A stretch of DNA of 37,886 bases from an uncultured Blautia sp. (lineage in GTDB: Bacteria; Bacillota; Clostridia; Lachnospirales; Lachnospiraceae). Numbering within the stretch: the first letter of the stretch is position 1; every line of letters starts with the position of its first letter. Of the stretch, positions 16,199 through 23,232 are shown in pieces. The stretch is from the NCBI GenBank assembly GCA_900541985.1, contig UQLX01000022.1:1-37886 (forward strand). The letters run 5' to 3'. The position numbers and the translations under genes were made by a program. Under the pieces are notes generated by a model that was given only the letters and a program-made list of their open reading frames with translations, did no database searches and had not been told where the DNA came from.

Positions 16199-17965
16199 AT
16201 GAAGAAACTGATGGAAATAATGGCAGAGGAGCTTTCCTCCGCTTTTGAAAAAGCCGGATATGATCCGGAGTATGGAAAAGTAACGGTATCAAACAGACCG
16301 GATCTCTGTGAGTTCCAGTGCAACGGAGCTATGGCAGGAGCCAAGGCTTACAAAAAAGCACCGTTTATGATCGCAGATGATGTAGTGGAATATTTAAAGG
16401 AGAGCCAGGTGTTTTCCATGGCAGAAGTGGTAAAGCCGGGCTTCATTAATCTGAAAGTAAAAGAAGAGTTTCTTGCAGATTATCTGAAAAAAACGGCAGA
16501 GGATCCTAAATTCTCTGTGACCCAGGCGGAAACTCAGAAGACGATCATCATTGACTACGGCGGACCAAACGTGGCGAAGCCCCTTCATGTAGGTCATCTC
16601 CGTTCTGCCATTATCGGAGAGAGTATCAAAAGGATCGGCCGCTTTGTGGGACATAAGGTGATTGGTGACGTGCATCTTGGAGACTGGGGACTTCAGATGG
16701 GTCTGATCATTACAGAACTGAAACACCGCAAACCGGAGCTGGTATATTTTGATGACAGCTATCAGGGAGAGTACCCGGAGGAAGCACCGTTTACCATTGG
16801 TGAACTGGAAGAGATCTACCCCTGTGCCAGCGGAAAATCCAAGGAGGACGAGGATTACCGCAACGAGGCGCTGGAGGCGACCCATCTTCTTCAGCAGGGC
16901 AAGCCGGGATACATGGCTCTCTGGAATCATATCATGCAGGTTTCCGTAACAGACCTTAAGAGAAATTACGACAACCTGAACGTGTCCTTTGACCTGTGGA
17001 AAAAGGAATCAGATGCACAGCCGTATATTCCGGATATGGTGCAGGCCATGAAGGATCAGGGATTTGCCTATGAAGATCAGGGTGCGCTTGTAGTAGATGT
17101 CAAGGAAGAGACAGACACCAAGGAGATTCCTCCGTGTATGCTCCTGAAATCCGACGGCGCTTCTCTTTACACGACAACGGACCTTGCGACGATTGTAGAG
17201 CGTATGAAGCTCTATGATCCGGACGAGATTCTTTATGTAGTAGACAAACGTCAGGAACTTCATTTTATTCAGGTGTTCCGCTGCGCAAGAAAAACCGGAC
17301 TTGTAAAAGAAGATACCAGACTTTCTTTCCTGGGCTTCGGAACAATGAACGGAAAAGACGGCAAGCCATTTAAGACAAGAGAAGGCGGCGTTATGAGGCT
17401 GGAGCGCCTGATCGCAGATATCGATGAAGAAATGTACCGCAAGATTGTGGAAAACAGAAGCGTAAAGGACAAAGACGCTACAGAAACCGCAGAGATCGTT
17501 GGTCTTTCCGCAATCAAATACGGCGATCTTTCCAATCAGGCTACGAAAGACTATGTGTTTGATATTGACCGGTTTACTTCTTTTGAGGGAAATACAGGTC
17601 CGTACATTCTCTATACCATTGTCCGCATTAAGTCTATTCTGAACCGTTATGCAGAAGAAGGAGGAAACCTTGAGGGAATCCAGCTTCTTCCGGCAGTAAA
17701 TGACAGCCAGAAGAACCTTATGCTGGAGCTGACAAAGTTTGGGGCAACTGTGGAAAGTGCATTTGAAGAAAAAGCTCCTCATAAGATCTGTGCTTATATT
17801 TATGAGGTTTCCAATGCATTTAACAGCTTCTATCATGAAACAAAGATCCTGAGCGAGGAAGATCAGGCACAGAAGGAATCTTTCCTGAAGCTTCTCAGTG
17901 TGACCAGAAGTATTCTGGAAACGAGTATCGATCTTCTTGGCTTCTCTGCTCCGGACAGAATGTAA
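16199..17965 (+). CDS. argS: Arginyl-tRNA synthetase
   Basis: This 588-residue class Ia synthetase charges tRNA-Arg with arginine. The N-terminal additional domain for the tRNA D-loop (FQCNGAMAGAKAYKKAP, about residues 39-55) is followed by the ATP-binding HIGH motif as PNVAKPLHVGH (about 123-133), GDVHLGDWGLQMG, and the arginine site. The KMSK loop is replaced by GKPFKTREGG (about 385-394), which is normal for many ArgRS. The C-terminal DALR anticodon-binding domain includes YILYTIVRIKSILNR and FNSFYHETKIL. GAGGAG precedes the ATG. A strong terminator follows the gene. Confidence 0.97.
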   Translation: MKKLMEIMAEELSSAFEKAGYDPEYGKVTVSNRPDLCEFQCNGAMAGAKAYKKAPFMIADDVVEYLKESQVFSMAEVVKPGFINLKVKEEFLADYLKKTAEDPKFSVTQAETQKTIIIDYGGPNVAKPLHVGHLRSAIIGESIKRIGRFVGHKVIGDVHLGDWGLQMGLIITELKHRKPELVYFDDSYQGEYPEEAPFTIGELEEIYPCASGKSKEDEDYRNEALEATHLLQQGKPGYMALWNHIMQVSVTDLKRNYDNLNVSFDLWKKESDAQPYIPDMVQAMKDQGFAYEDQGALVVDVKEETDTKEIPPCMLLKSDGASLYTTTDLATIVERMKLYDPDEILYVVDKRQELHFIQVFRCARKTGLVKEDTRLSFLGFGTMNGKDGKPFKTREGGVMRLERLIADIDEEMYRKIVENRSVKDKDATETAEIVGLSAIKYGDLSNQATKDYVFDIDRFTSFEGNTGPYILYTIVRIKSILNRYAEEGGNLEGIQLLPAVNDSQKNLMLELTKFGATVESAFEEKAPHKICAYIYEVSNAFNSFYHETKILSEEDQAQKESFLKLLSVTRSILETSIDLLGFSAPDRM

Positions 17966-18009
17966 AAATATATCAGAAAATCTGGTTCTCAGAGTATCGA
18001 TGTTCCAGA

Positions 18010-18057
18010 CCCTTTATCTGACAGGAGGTAATATTTCCTGTCGGATAAAGGGGCTTT
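18010..18057 (+). terminator. Intrinsic terminator after argS
   Basis: A 17-bp stem with one mismatch (CCCTTTATCTGACAGGA at 18010-18026 with its complement at 18036-18052), a 9-nt loop and then GCTTTTT. Confidence 0.92.
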
Positions 18058-18097
18058 TTGTTTTTATGAAAAGTTTATAATTGATCAGAACAGTTTG

Positions 18098-18106
18098 TGC
18101 TATAAT
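18098..18106 (+). promoter_or_regulatory. Extended -10 promoter of the kinase gene
   Basis: TGC directly precedes a perfect TATAAT (18101-18106). No good -35 is seen at 16-18 bp, as usual for extended -10 promoters. The leader to the kinase gene is about 95-120 nt. Confidence 0.55.
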
Positions 18107-18204
18107 AAATAGACAGATATCATATCTTTTGCCGGGAGTCCTTCCGGTATTTTCCACTTTTTTACTTTAGATCATGAAGCTGGCCGGCAAATTTGTGCAC
18201 GGCT

Positions 18205-19470
18205 ATGAAACCTTTTTCAGGAGGCGGTTATATCGAACTGATCGGAATTATTTTAAAGGGACGTTATTGTATTGTAGAACAGATTGGAAAGGGTGGTCAG
18301 GGAACCCTTTATCTGGCCCGAGACCTGGAACTGGGAATTTTTCGCGCTGTGAAAGAGCTGCCTGAAGATAAGAAGAGAGAGGCCGGGCTTCTGCGACTTC
18401 TGGAGTATCCTTCTCTGCCAGGGATGGTCGATTATGCAGAGCAAAATGGCAGATGCTATCTTGTCATGGAATATATCAGGGGAAAATCCCTGAGGCAATA
18501 TCTGGAAGAAGGGAGGAGGTTTTCTTCAGAGGAAATCCTATATATCGGAAAAACAGTTCTCAGGACACTCAGATATCTTCATTCCAGAAAACCCGCCATA
18601 TATTACGGGGATCTGAAACCGGATAATCTGATGATGACAGAGGAAGGAAGCCTGTATCTGGTTGATTTTGGCAGTGCAGTTCTGGGTTATGAAAGGCGGT
18701 CCTTTATCTGCTGCGGCACAAAAGAGTATGCCGCACCGGAACAGTATCAGGGGCAGATAGACGAAACCAGCGATCTTTATGCTTTTGGGAAGACCATGAA
18801 GGAACTGTGCAGAAGGAGCCGGTATTTCTGCTTTCTGAGATATCCCGGATTTGCAGGATTTCTTCAAAAATGCTGTCGAAAAATTCCGGCAAAAAGATGG
18901 AAAAATGCCCAGGAGGCTCTGAACTGTCTGAACAACTTAAAAACGCTGTCTGCAAAAATGTGGCGCCTGTCTGCACTGGCAGCCGGATCTCTGATAGTGG
19001 CGACAGGAATCTTTGTATTTTTTCCGGACACATCAAGAGTCCGGAGACCGGACTTTGAAAAAGCAGTAGCGCCTGTATTATCGAGATATACGTCAATGGG
19101 ATTCCGATCAGGGGGATCAGGAGTCCGTGAAATTCTTCTGAGACAGATAGAAGAGGATGCGCAAAGGCTTTTGGCGGAGTATCAGGAGCCGGAGAATCAG
19201 ATCAGAATACTTCGGCTTCTTGCGGCAAACAGTGAGATTCAGGGGAATTATGCGAAAGCGGAGATATATTACAGACAGCTTACAGAGGAAAAAAATGCCG
19301 GGGCGGAAGACTATGCGGTTTATGGAATGTTTATGGAAAGAAATGGAAGACAGGAAGAAAGTCAGAAGCTGTATAATGAATTCCGGAAAAAAATCAAAAA
19401 AGAAAAGCCGCGGCAAGGAGGACGGAATCTTAAGATATGGAAACAGTATTTAAGGAAATATACGGAGTGA
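18205..19470 (+). CDS. Membrane-anchored non-RD Ser/Thr protein kinase with extracellular TPR-like tail
   Basis: The kinase domain covers about residues 15-250: glycine loop GKGGQGTLYL, ATP-binding Lys50 in FRAVKEL, catalytic loop YYGDLKPDN (Asp136), VDFG (Asp154) and AAPEQY. The canonical HRD is YGD, so this is a non-RD kinase, usually not controlled by activation-loop phosphorylation. One membrane segment (LSALAAGSLIVATGIFVFF) separates it from an outer part of about 150 residues with TPR-like helices (NYAKAEIYYRQLTEE). No PASTA repeats occur, so it is not a PrkC. The start is uncertain: ATG 18205 has no ribosome-binding site, whereas AGGAGG (18219-18224) lies 7 nt before an in-frame ATC (18232) that would give (M)ELIGIILKGRY, the usual place for these kinases to begin. 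The next gene starts 4 nt downstream. Confidence 0.87.
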   Translation: MKPFSGGGYIELIGIILKGRYCIVEQIGKGGQGTLYLARDLELGIFRAVKELPEDKKREAGLLRLLEYPSLPGMVDYAEQNGRCYLVMEYIRGKSLRQYLEEGRRFSSEEILYIGKTVLRTLRYLHSRKPAIYYGDLKPDNLMMTEEGSLYLVDFGSAVLGYERRSFICCGTKEYAAPEQYQGQIDETSDLYAFGKTMKELCRRSRYFCFLRYPGFAGFLQKCCRKIPAKRWKNAQEALNCLNNLKTLSAKMWRLSALAAGSLIVATGIFVFFPDTSRVRRPDFEKAVAPVLSRYTSMGFRSGGSGVREILLRQIEEDAQRLLAEYQEPENQIRILRLLAANSEIQGNYAKAEIYYRQLTEEKNAGAEDYAVYGMFMERNGRQEESQKLYNEFRKKIKKEKPRQGGRNLKIWKQYLRKYTE

Positions 19471-19474
19471 TATT

Positions 19475-20266
19475 ATGAATAAGAAATATTGCATTTTTGC
19501 GATTATCCTGCTGTTGCTATCGGGAAAAATATCAGTCATGTCTGCTGAACTGGAACTTGGGGGCTTCCAGGTAGAGATGGGAACAGGAGAAAATACCGAT
19601 CTTCCATGGGACTGGGAGGAATCGGCGGGGAATCCGGAAGTCCAGGAGGAATTCCGGGAAGATACAGAGCCTCTGGAAGAGGAAGGGGGTGGAGAAAATT
19701 CGTATCCGATTCAGGAAAATATAGAAAACAATTATGGATCAGAAAATGGGACTCCGGTAAACGGAACCTCAGTAAATGCCGACAGTTCTCAGGAGACGTT
19801 CTGGTCCGGAGGAGAAACACAAAGAATGTGGGAAATCACTCCGGCTAATACGCCTGCGGCAACACCTCTGCCAACTTTGATGCCGTCTCCGTCACCATTA
19901 CCTTTGGCAACAGCAGTTCCGTCACCGATTTCTCCTGCACCGTCTGCTTATCCGGACGAGATAAATAATAGAAGAAAGCATTCCCCTGGATCCTGGAAAT
20001 CAGAAGAGGTTCCCCAACTGATCTGCTGGAAAGGGGAAACAGACAGAAATCCCTGTTTTAAAATCCGGGGAAACAGAGAGGTACAGATTCTGTACTTAAA
20101 AATAAATGGAAAAGATATCCGGTGGAAGTGGCAGGGAGACCGGATCGTTCCGGAACAAAAAAGCCGGCAGGAGTCCCCGGCAGAGAAGGTGGTTACGGAA
20201 CTGGCTGTTCTGGATTACGGAAATCATGCACATGGAATTTTCATAGACGAAAAAAATAAATCATGA
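19475..20266 (+). CDS. Secreted low-complexity protein coupled to the kinase
   Basis: This 263-residue protein begins with a signal peptide (MNKKYCIFAIILLLLSGKISVMSA). An acidic Glu/Gly/Asn-rich region follows (about residues 25-120), then a Pro/Thr/Ser linker (TPAATPLPTLMPSPSPLPLA), and a small C-terminal domain (about 175-263) with two Cys and several Trp (ICWKGETDRNPC, IRWKWQGD). There is no lipobox, sortase motif or second membrane segment. It lies 4 nt after the kinase and must share its transcript. I do not recognise the family. A role as extracellular partner or ligand-sensor for the kinase tail is an inference from the arrangement only. Confidence 0.75.
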   Translation: MNKKYCIFAIILLLLSGKISVMSAELELGGFQVEMGTGENTDLPWDWEESAGNPEVQEEFREDTEPLEEEGGGENSYPIQENIENNYGSENGTPVNGTSVNADSSQETFWSGGETQRMWEITPANTPAATPLPTLMPSPSPLPLATAVPSPISPAPSAYPDEINNRRKHSPGSWKSEEVPQLICWKGETDRNPCFKIRGNREVQILYLKINGKDIRWKWQGDRIVPEQKSRQESPAEKVVTELAVLDYGNHAHGIFIDEKNKS

Positions 20267-20272
20267 TATACT
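20244..20272 (+). promoter_or_regulatory. Promoter of the HAD phosphatase gene
   Basis: TAGACG (20244-20249), 17 bp, then TATACT (20267-20272) preceded by TGA as an extended -10. It overlaps the end of the upstream gene. Confidence 0.5.
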
Positions 20273-20329
20273 ATCCATACGAATAATCAGAATCTTTTAG
20301 GATGTGTTAGGAAAATACTGGAGGAACTT

Positions 20330-21004
20330 ATGTATAAAGTGATTTTATTTGATCTGGATGGAACTTTGACAGAATCAGGAGAGGGGATAACAAAGTCTGT
20401 ACAATATGCATTAGAAAAGCTTGGACAGCCGGAGTCGGATCTTAAAAAGCTTGAAGTATTTGTCGGCCCGCCTCTTCTTCAGCAGTTTATGAAATATGCA
20501 GGTCTGGATGAAGAAACCGCAGTCAGGGCAGTTGAATATTACAGAGAACGATATACAGATATTGGTATTTTTGAGAATCAGGTATATCCGGGTGTGGAAG
20601 ATATGCTGGATAAGCTGAGAGGAAAAGGTTATATTCTGGCAGTGGCTTCTTCAAAACCAGAACGATTTGTAAAAAAGGTGCTGGATCATTTTGACCTCAC
20701 AAAATACTTCCATGAAATTGTAGGAAGTGAAATGAACGGTGGACGGACCAGCAAGGCGGATGTGATCGAAGAAGCGCTTGACCGGCTTCATATGGGAGAT
20801 CACCGGGATCAGGTGATTATGGTAGGAGATAAGGAGCATGATGTTTTTGGCGCCCGCAAAGCAGGACTTAAGTGTCTGGCAGTTTCTTATGGGTATGGTT
20901 CAGAAGACGAACTGAAAAATGCAATGCCCTTAAAGATTGCAGACTCTGCGCAGGAGGTACTTGATTTTTTCTTCTGGGCCCTCTGCATAAACAGAGTTTT
21001 TTAA
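20330..21004 (+). CDS. HAD-superfamily phosphatase (phosphoglycolate phosphatase-like)
   Basis: This 224-residue HAD hydrolase has motif I FDLDGTLTESG (nucleophile and acid/base Asp near residues 8 and 10), a small helical cap (about residues 15-80), motif II VASSKPE, a Lys in GRTSKADVI (motif III) and motif IV MVGDKEHDVFGARKAG. The arrangement is that of Gph/PpaX-type phosphatases acting on small phosphorylated metabolites. The substrate is not certain. The last ten residues (FWALCINRVF) look like an extension, and the next gene starts 5 nt after the stop. GGAGGAA precedes the ATG. Confidence 0.88.
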   Translation: MYKVILFDLDGTLTESGEGITKSVQYALEKLGQPESDLKKLEVFVGPPLLQQFMKYAGLDEETAVRAVEYYRERYTDIGIFENQVYPGVEDMLDKLRGKGYILAVASSKPERFVKKVLDHFDLTKYFHEIVGSEMNGGRTSKADVIEEALDRLHMGDHRDQVIMVGDKEHDVFGARKAGLKCLAVSYGYGSEDELKNAMPLKIADSAQEVLDFFFWALCINRVF

Positions 21005-21009
21005 GACAG

Positions 21010-21804
21010 GTGTGGAGGGTGGTTTATCCCTGTGGGATCCATTTTCTGATCAGTCAGGTGATTGCCAATGCGGCTTTGGCTGTGATTCTGTACGGGATGA
21101 ACGGTACAATGGAAGATTTTACTTCCTATACAATTTTTCTCACAGGAATTTCTGCTTTTCTGACGATGCTGCCATGCATATATTTTTATAAAAAAGACAG
21201 AAATGCAAGAAAACTGGGCGGTCTTATACCGGAAAAACCGGGAAGAAAACTAAAGCCGGGAACTGTTTTCCTGCTGCTTCTTCTGGGTACGGCATGTTCG
21301 GTGTTTGCAAATATTCTGGTGGCTATGCTTCAGAACATCCTGAATGTTCAGGCATATCAGGAAAATATGGAGCAGATCATGAGCGGAAAAAATTTCTTTA
21401 TGCTGATCTTCTGGATGGGGATCATAGCGCCGGTGGCGGAAGAGATGGTATTTCGCTGGCTGATCTATCTGCGGCTCAGGGATCATATGAAAATGGCAGC
21501 GGCAGCTGTCATCTCAGGAGTGTTTTTTGGAATATATCATATGAATCTGGTACAGGCCGTTTATGCAGGAATCCTTGGTATCGTATTTGCTTATTTTCTG
21601 GAGCTTACAGGGAATCTGTGGTCCAGTGTGCTGCTCCACATGGGGGCAAATATCTGGTCACTTGTAATGCCGGAACTGCTTGTTCATATACCGGAGGAAA
21701 GCTATGTGATGGCTGTTCTGACAATGGAAGCGGTACTTTTGGTGGTGTTTACTGTGGGGGTCCGGCATTTAAAAAGAAATGCCCCTGAAAAGAGAATGAT
21801 ATAA
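21010..21804 (+). CDS. CPBP-family intramembrane metalloprotease
   Basis: The protein has about 264 residues and seven or eight membrane segments. It carries the CPBP (Abi/Rce1-like) motifs in order: EEMVFR (glutamates and arginine, about residues 143-148), FFGIYHMN with the metal/catalytic His, and LLHMGANIW with the HxxxN-type motif. Family members cleave membrane or prenylated substrates or contribute to bacteriocin immunity. The start is weak: GTG 21010 has only a poor ribosome-binding site, so translation may be coupled to the HAD gene that ends 5 nt earlier. A terminator follows. Confidence 0.88.
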   Translation: MWRVVYPCGIHFLISQVIANAALAVILYGMNGTMEDFTSYTIFLTGISAFLTMLPCIYFYKKDRNARKLGGLIPEKPGRKLKPGTVFLLLLLGTACSVFANILVAMLQNILNVQAYQENMEQIMSGKNFFMLIFWMGIIAPVAEEMVFRWLIYLRLRDHMKMAAAAVISGVFFGIYHMNLVQAVYAGILGIVFAYFLELTGNLWSSVLLHMGANIWSLVMPELLVHIPEESYVMAVLTMEAVLLVVFTVGVRHLKRNAPEKRMI

Positions 21805-21847
21805 AAAAGTCAGATGAGAAAGGGAACTTTTTCATCTGACTTTTTTT
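21803..21847 (+). terminator. Intrinsic terminator after the CPBP gene
   Basis: AGTCAGATGA (21808-21817) pairs with TCATCTGACT (21832-21841), A-run before and seven T ending at 21847. It overlaps the stop codon. Confidence 0.92.
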
Positions 21848-21871
21848 ATAAATTTTTAACAAAATATCTTC

Positions 21872-21923
21872 TTGTAACCGGTATTTTTTTATGTTACCAT
21901 GAGCGTATTAACTGAACTAATAC
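21872..21923 (+). promoter_or_regulatory. Promoter and predicted GntR operator
   Basis: TTGTAA (21872-21877) and TACCAT (21895-21900) lie 17 bp apart. Immediately downstream, over the expected start of transcription, is the inverted repeat GTATTA (21905-21910), 7 nt, TAATAC (21918-21923). YtrA-type GntR repressors bind such palindromes in front of their own ABC operon, so negative autoregulation is likely. Confidence 0.6.
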
Positions 21924-21971
21924 ACTTAGTGCAAAAAGAGGTTACGAAGGGAGGAGAAAATCATCATTATT

Positions 21972-22337
21972 TTGGACCATCAGGATCGCAGACCGATTTA
22001 TGAGCAGGTGACAGAACGCTTTCGTATCTTGATCTACCAGGAGGTTTTACCGCCTGGAAGCCGTCTTCCTTCTGTCCGTCAGCTTGCCATGGATCTTTCC
22101 ATTAATCCGAATACGATTCAGAGAGCTTATGCAGAACTGGAGCAGGAGGGTCTTATCTATCCTGTAAAGGGAAAAGGGAATTTTGTAGCAGATACAAGGA
22201 GTATACAGGAAAAAAAACGGGGGGATTACCGCAAAGAACTGATCCAGACAGTTCACAAAGGCCAGGAGATAGGCATTTCCAGAGAAGAACTGGTAACAGT
22301 GGTAAACCAATGCTATGAGGAGGGGAAGTATGATTGA
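21972..22337 (+). CDS. GntR-family regulator, YtrA type
   Basis: This short GntR protein (121 residues from TTG 21972) has only the winged-helix DNA-binding domain: RRPIYEQVTERF, LPPGSRLPSVRQLAMDLSINPNTIQRAYAELEQEGL and KGKGNFV. A short helical tail for dimerisation replaces the usual ligand domain, the mark of the YtrA subfamily. The annotated TTG lies about 17 nt from the AGGGAGGAG ribosome-binding site, which is too far. Homologues usually begin M-I-I-x-D before the RPIYEQ block, and the in-frame ATC codons at 21960 and 21963 sit at ideal distance, so a non-AUG start is plausible. The gene overlaps the ATPase gene by 8 nt and probably represses the whole cassette. Confidence 0.9.
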   Translation: MDHQDRRPIYEQVTERFRILIYQEVLPPGSRLPSVRQLAMDLSINPNTIQRAYAELEQEGLIYPVKGKGNFVADTRSIQEKKRGDYRKELIQTVHKGQEIGISREELVTVVNQCYEEGKYD

Positions 22338-23232
22338 GATTAAGGACTGCAGTAAATCGTTTGGCAGTGTGAAAGCCGTAGATAAGGTTTCTCTGGAAAT
22401 TGGTGAAAGGGAAGTTTTTGGACTGGTAGGAAGTAATGGTGCAGGCAAAAGTACGCTTTTGCGCATGGCGGCAGGGGTGATGAAACCTGATGCAGGAGAG
22501 ATAGAGATTGACGGTCTTCCGGTATTTGATGATGAAAAGGCCAAATCACTTTTGTTTTATATATCAGATGACAGTTACTTTCCATCGGATTACACACCGG
22601 GAGATATGGCAAATTTTTACAGGCATTATTATCCGAAATTTGATATGCAAAGATTCTTTAAGTTCCTTCGCCAGTTTGGACTGGAGGAAAAGAAAAGAAT
22701 CAGCAGCTTTTCCAAGGGGATGAGAAAGCAGCTGAATGTGCTTCTGGGAGTCAGTGCAGGAACAAAATACCTTCTCTGTGACGAAACTTTTGACGGACTG
22801 GATCCGGTAATGCGCCAGGGAGTAAAGAGCCTTTTTGCTGCGGAAATCATGAGCAGAGAATTTACCCCGGTGATCGCGTCTCATAACCTTCGGGAACTGG
22901 AAGACATCTGTGATCATGTGGGGCTTCTGTATAAAGGCGGGATCCTGCTGTCCAGAGATCTGGAGGATATGAAATTCCATATTCATAAGGTTCAATGTGT
23001 GCTTTCCGATAAGACACAGGAGAGGCAGCTTCAGAAGGAACTGAATATCCTGAAAATGGAACATCAGGGATCCCTGCTTTTGATTACGGCCCGAGGAACC
23101 AGATCTAAGATCATGGAACAGATCCAGGCGAAAAATCCTCTGTTCTGTGAGATCCTTCCTCTTACGCTTGAAGAAATTTTTATCAGTGAAACGGAGGTGG
23201 CAGGATATGAAATCAAAAATCTGTTCTTCTAA
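22330..23232 (+). CDS. ABC transporter ATP-binding protein (YtrB/CcmA-like)
   Basis: I choose ATG 22330 (MIEIKDCSKSFGSVK) behind AGGAGGGGA, giving 300 residues. Motifs: Walker A GSNGAGKST (about residues 37-45), a modified signature SFSKGMRKQLNVLLG, Walker B YLLCDETFDGLD and the H-loop SHNL. The C-terminal 90 residues form the extra domain common in exporters of this class. Walker B has DETF where DEPT is usual, a change seen in the YtrB-like group. It works with the permease that overlaps its end and is under the upstream GntR regulator. Substrate unknown; the family is linked to envelope stress and peptide-antibiotic response. Confidence 0.92.
   Translation: MIEIKDCSKSFGSVKAVDKVSLEIGEREVFGLVGSNGAGKSTLLRMAAGVMKPDAGEIEIDGLPVFDDEKAKSLLFYISDDSYFPSDYTPGDMANFYRHYYPKFDMQRFFKFLRQFGLEEKKRISSFSKGMRKQLNVLLGVSAGTKYLLCDETFDGLDPVMRQGVKSLFAAEIMSREFTPVIASHNLRELEDICDHVGLLYKGGILLSRDLEDMKFHIHKVQCVLSDKTQERQLQKELNILKMEHQGSLLLITARGTRSKIMEQIQAKNPLFCEILPLTLEEIFISETEVAGYEIKNLFF

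Noticed and set aside
17009..17836. Long open frame of 275 codons on the minus strand inside argS
   Set aside because: It lies fully antisense to a well-recognised gene, its translation is Cys/Phe/His-rich without domain, and no ribosome-binding site is seen; it is a shadow of argS codon use.
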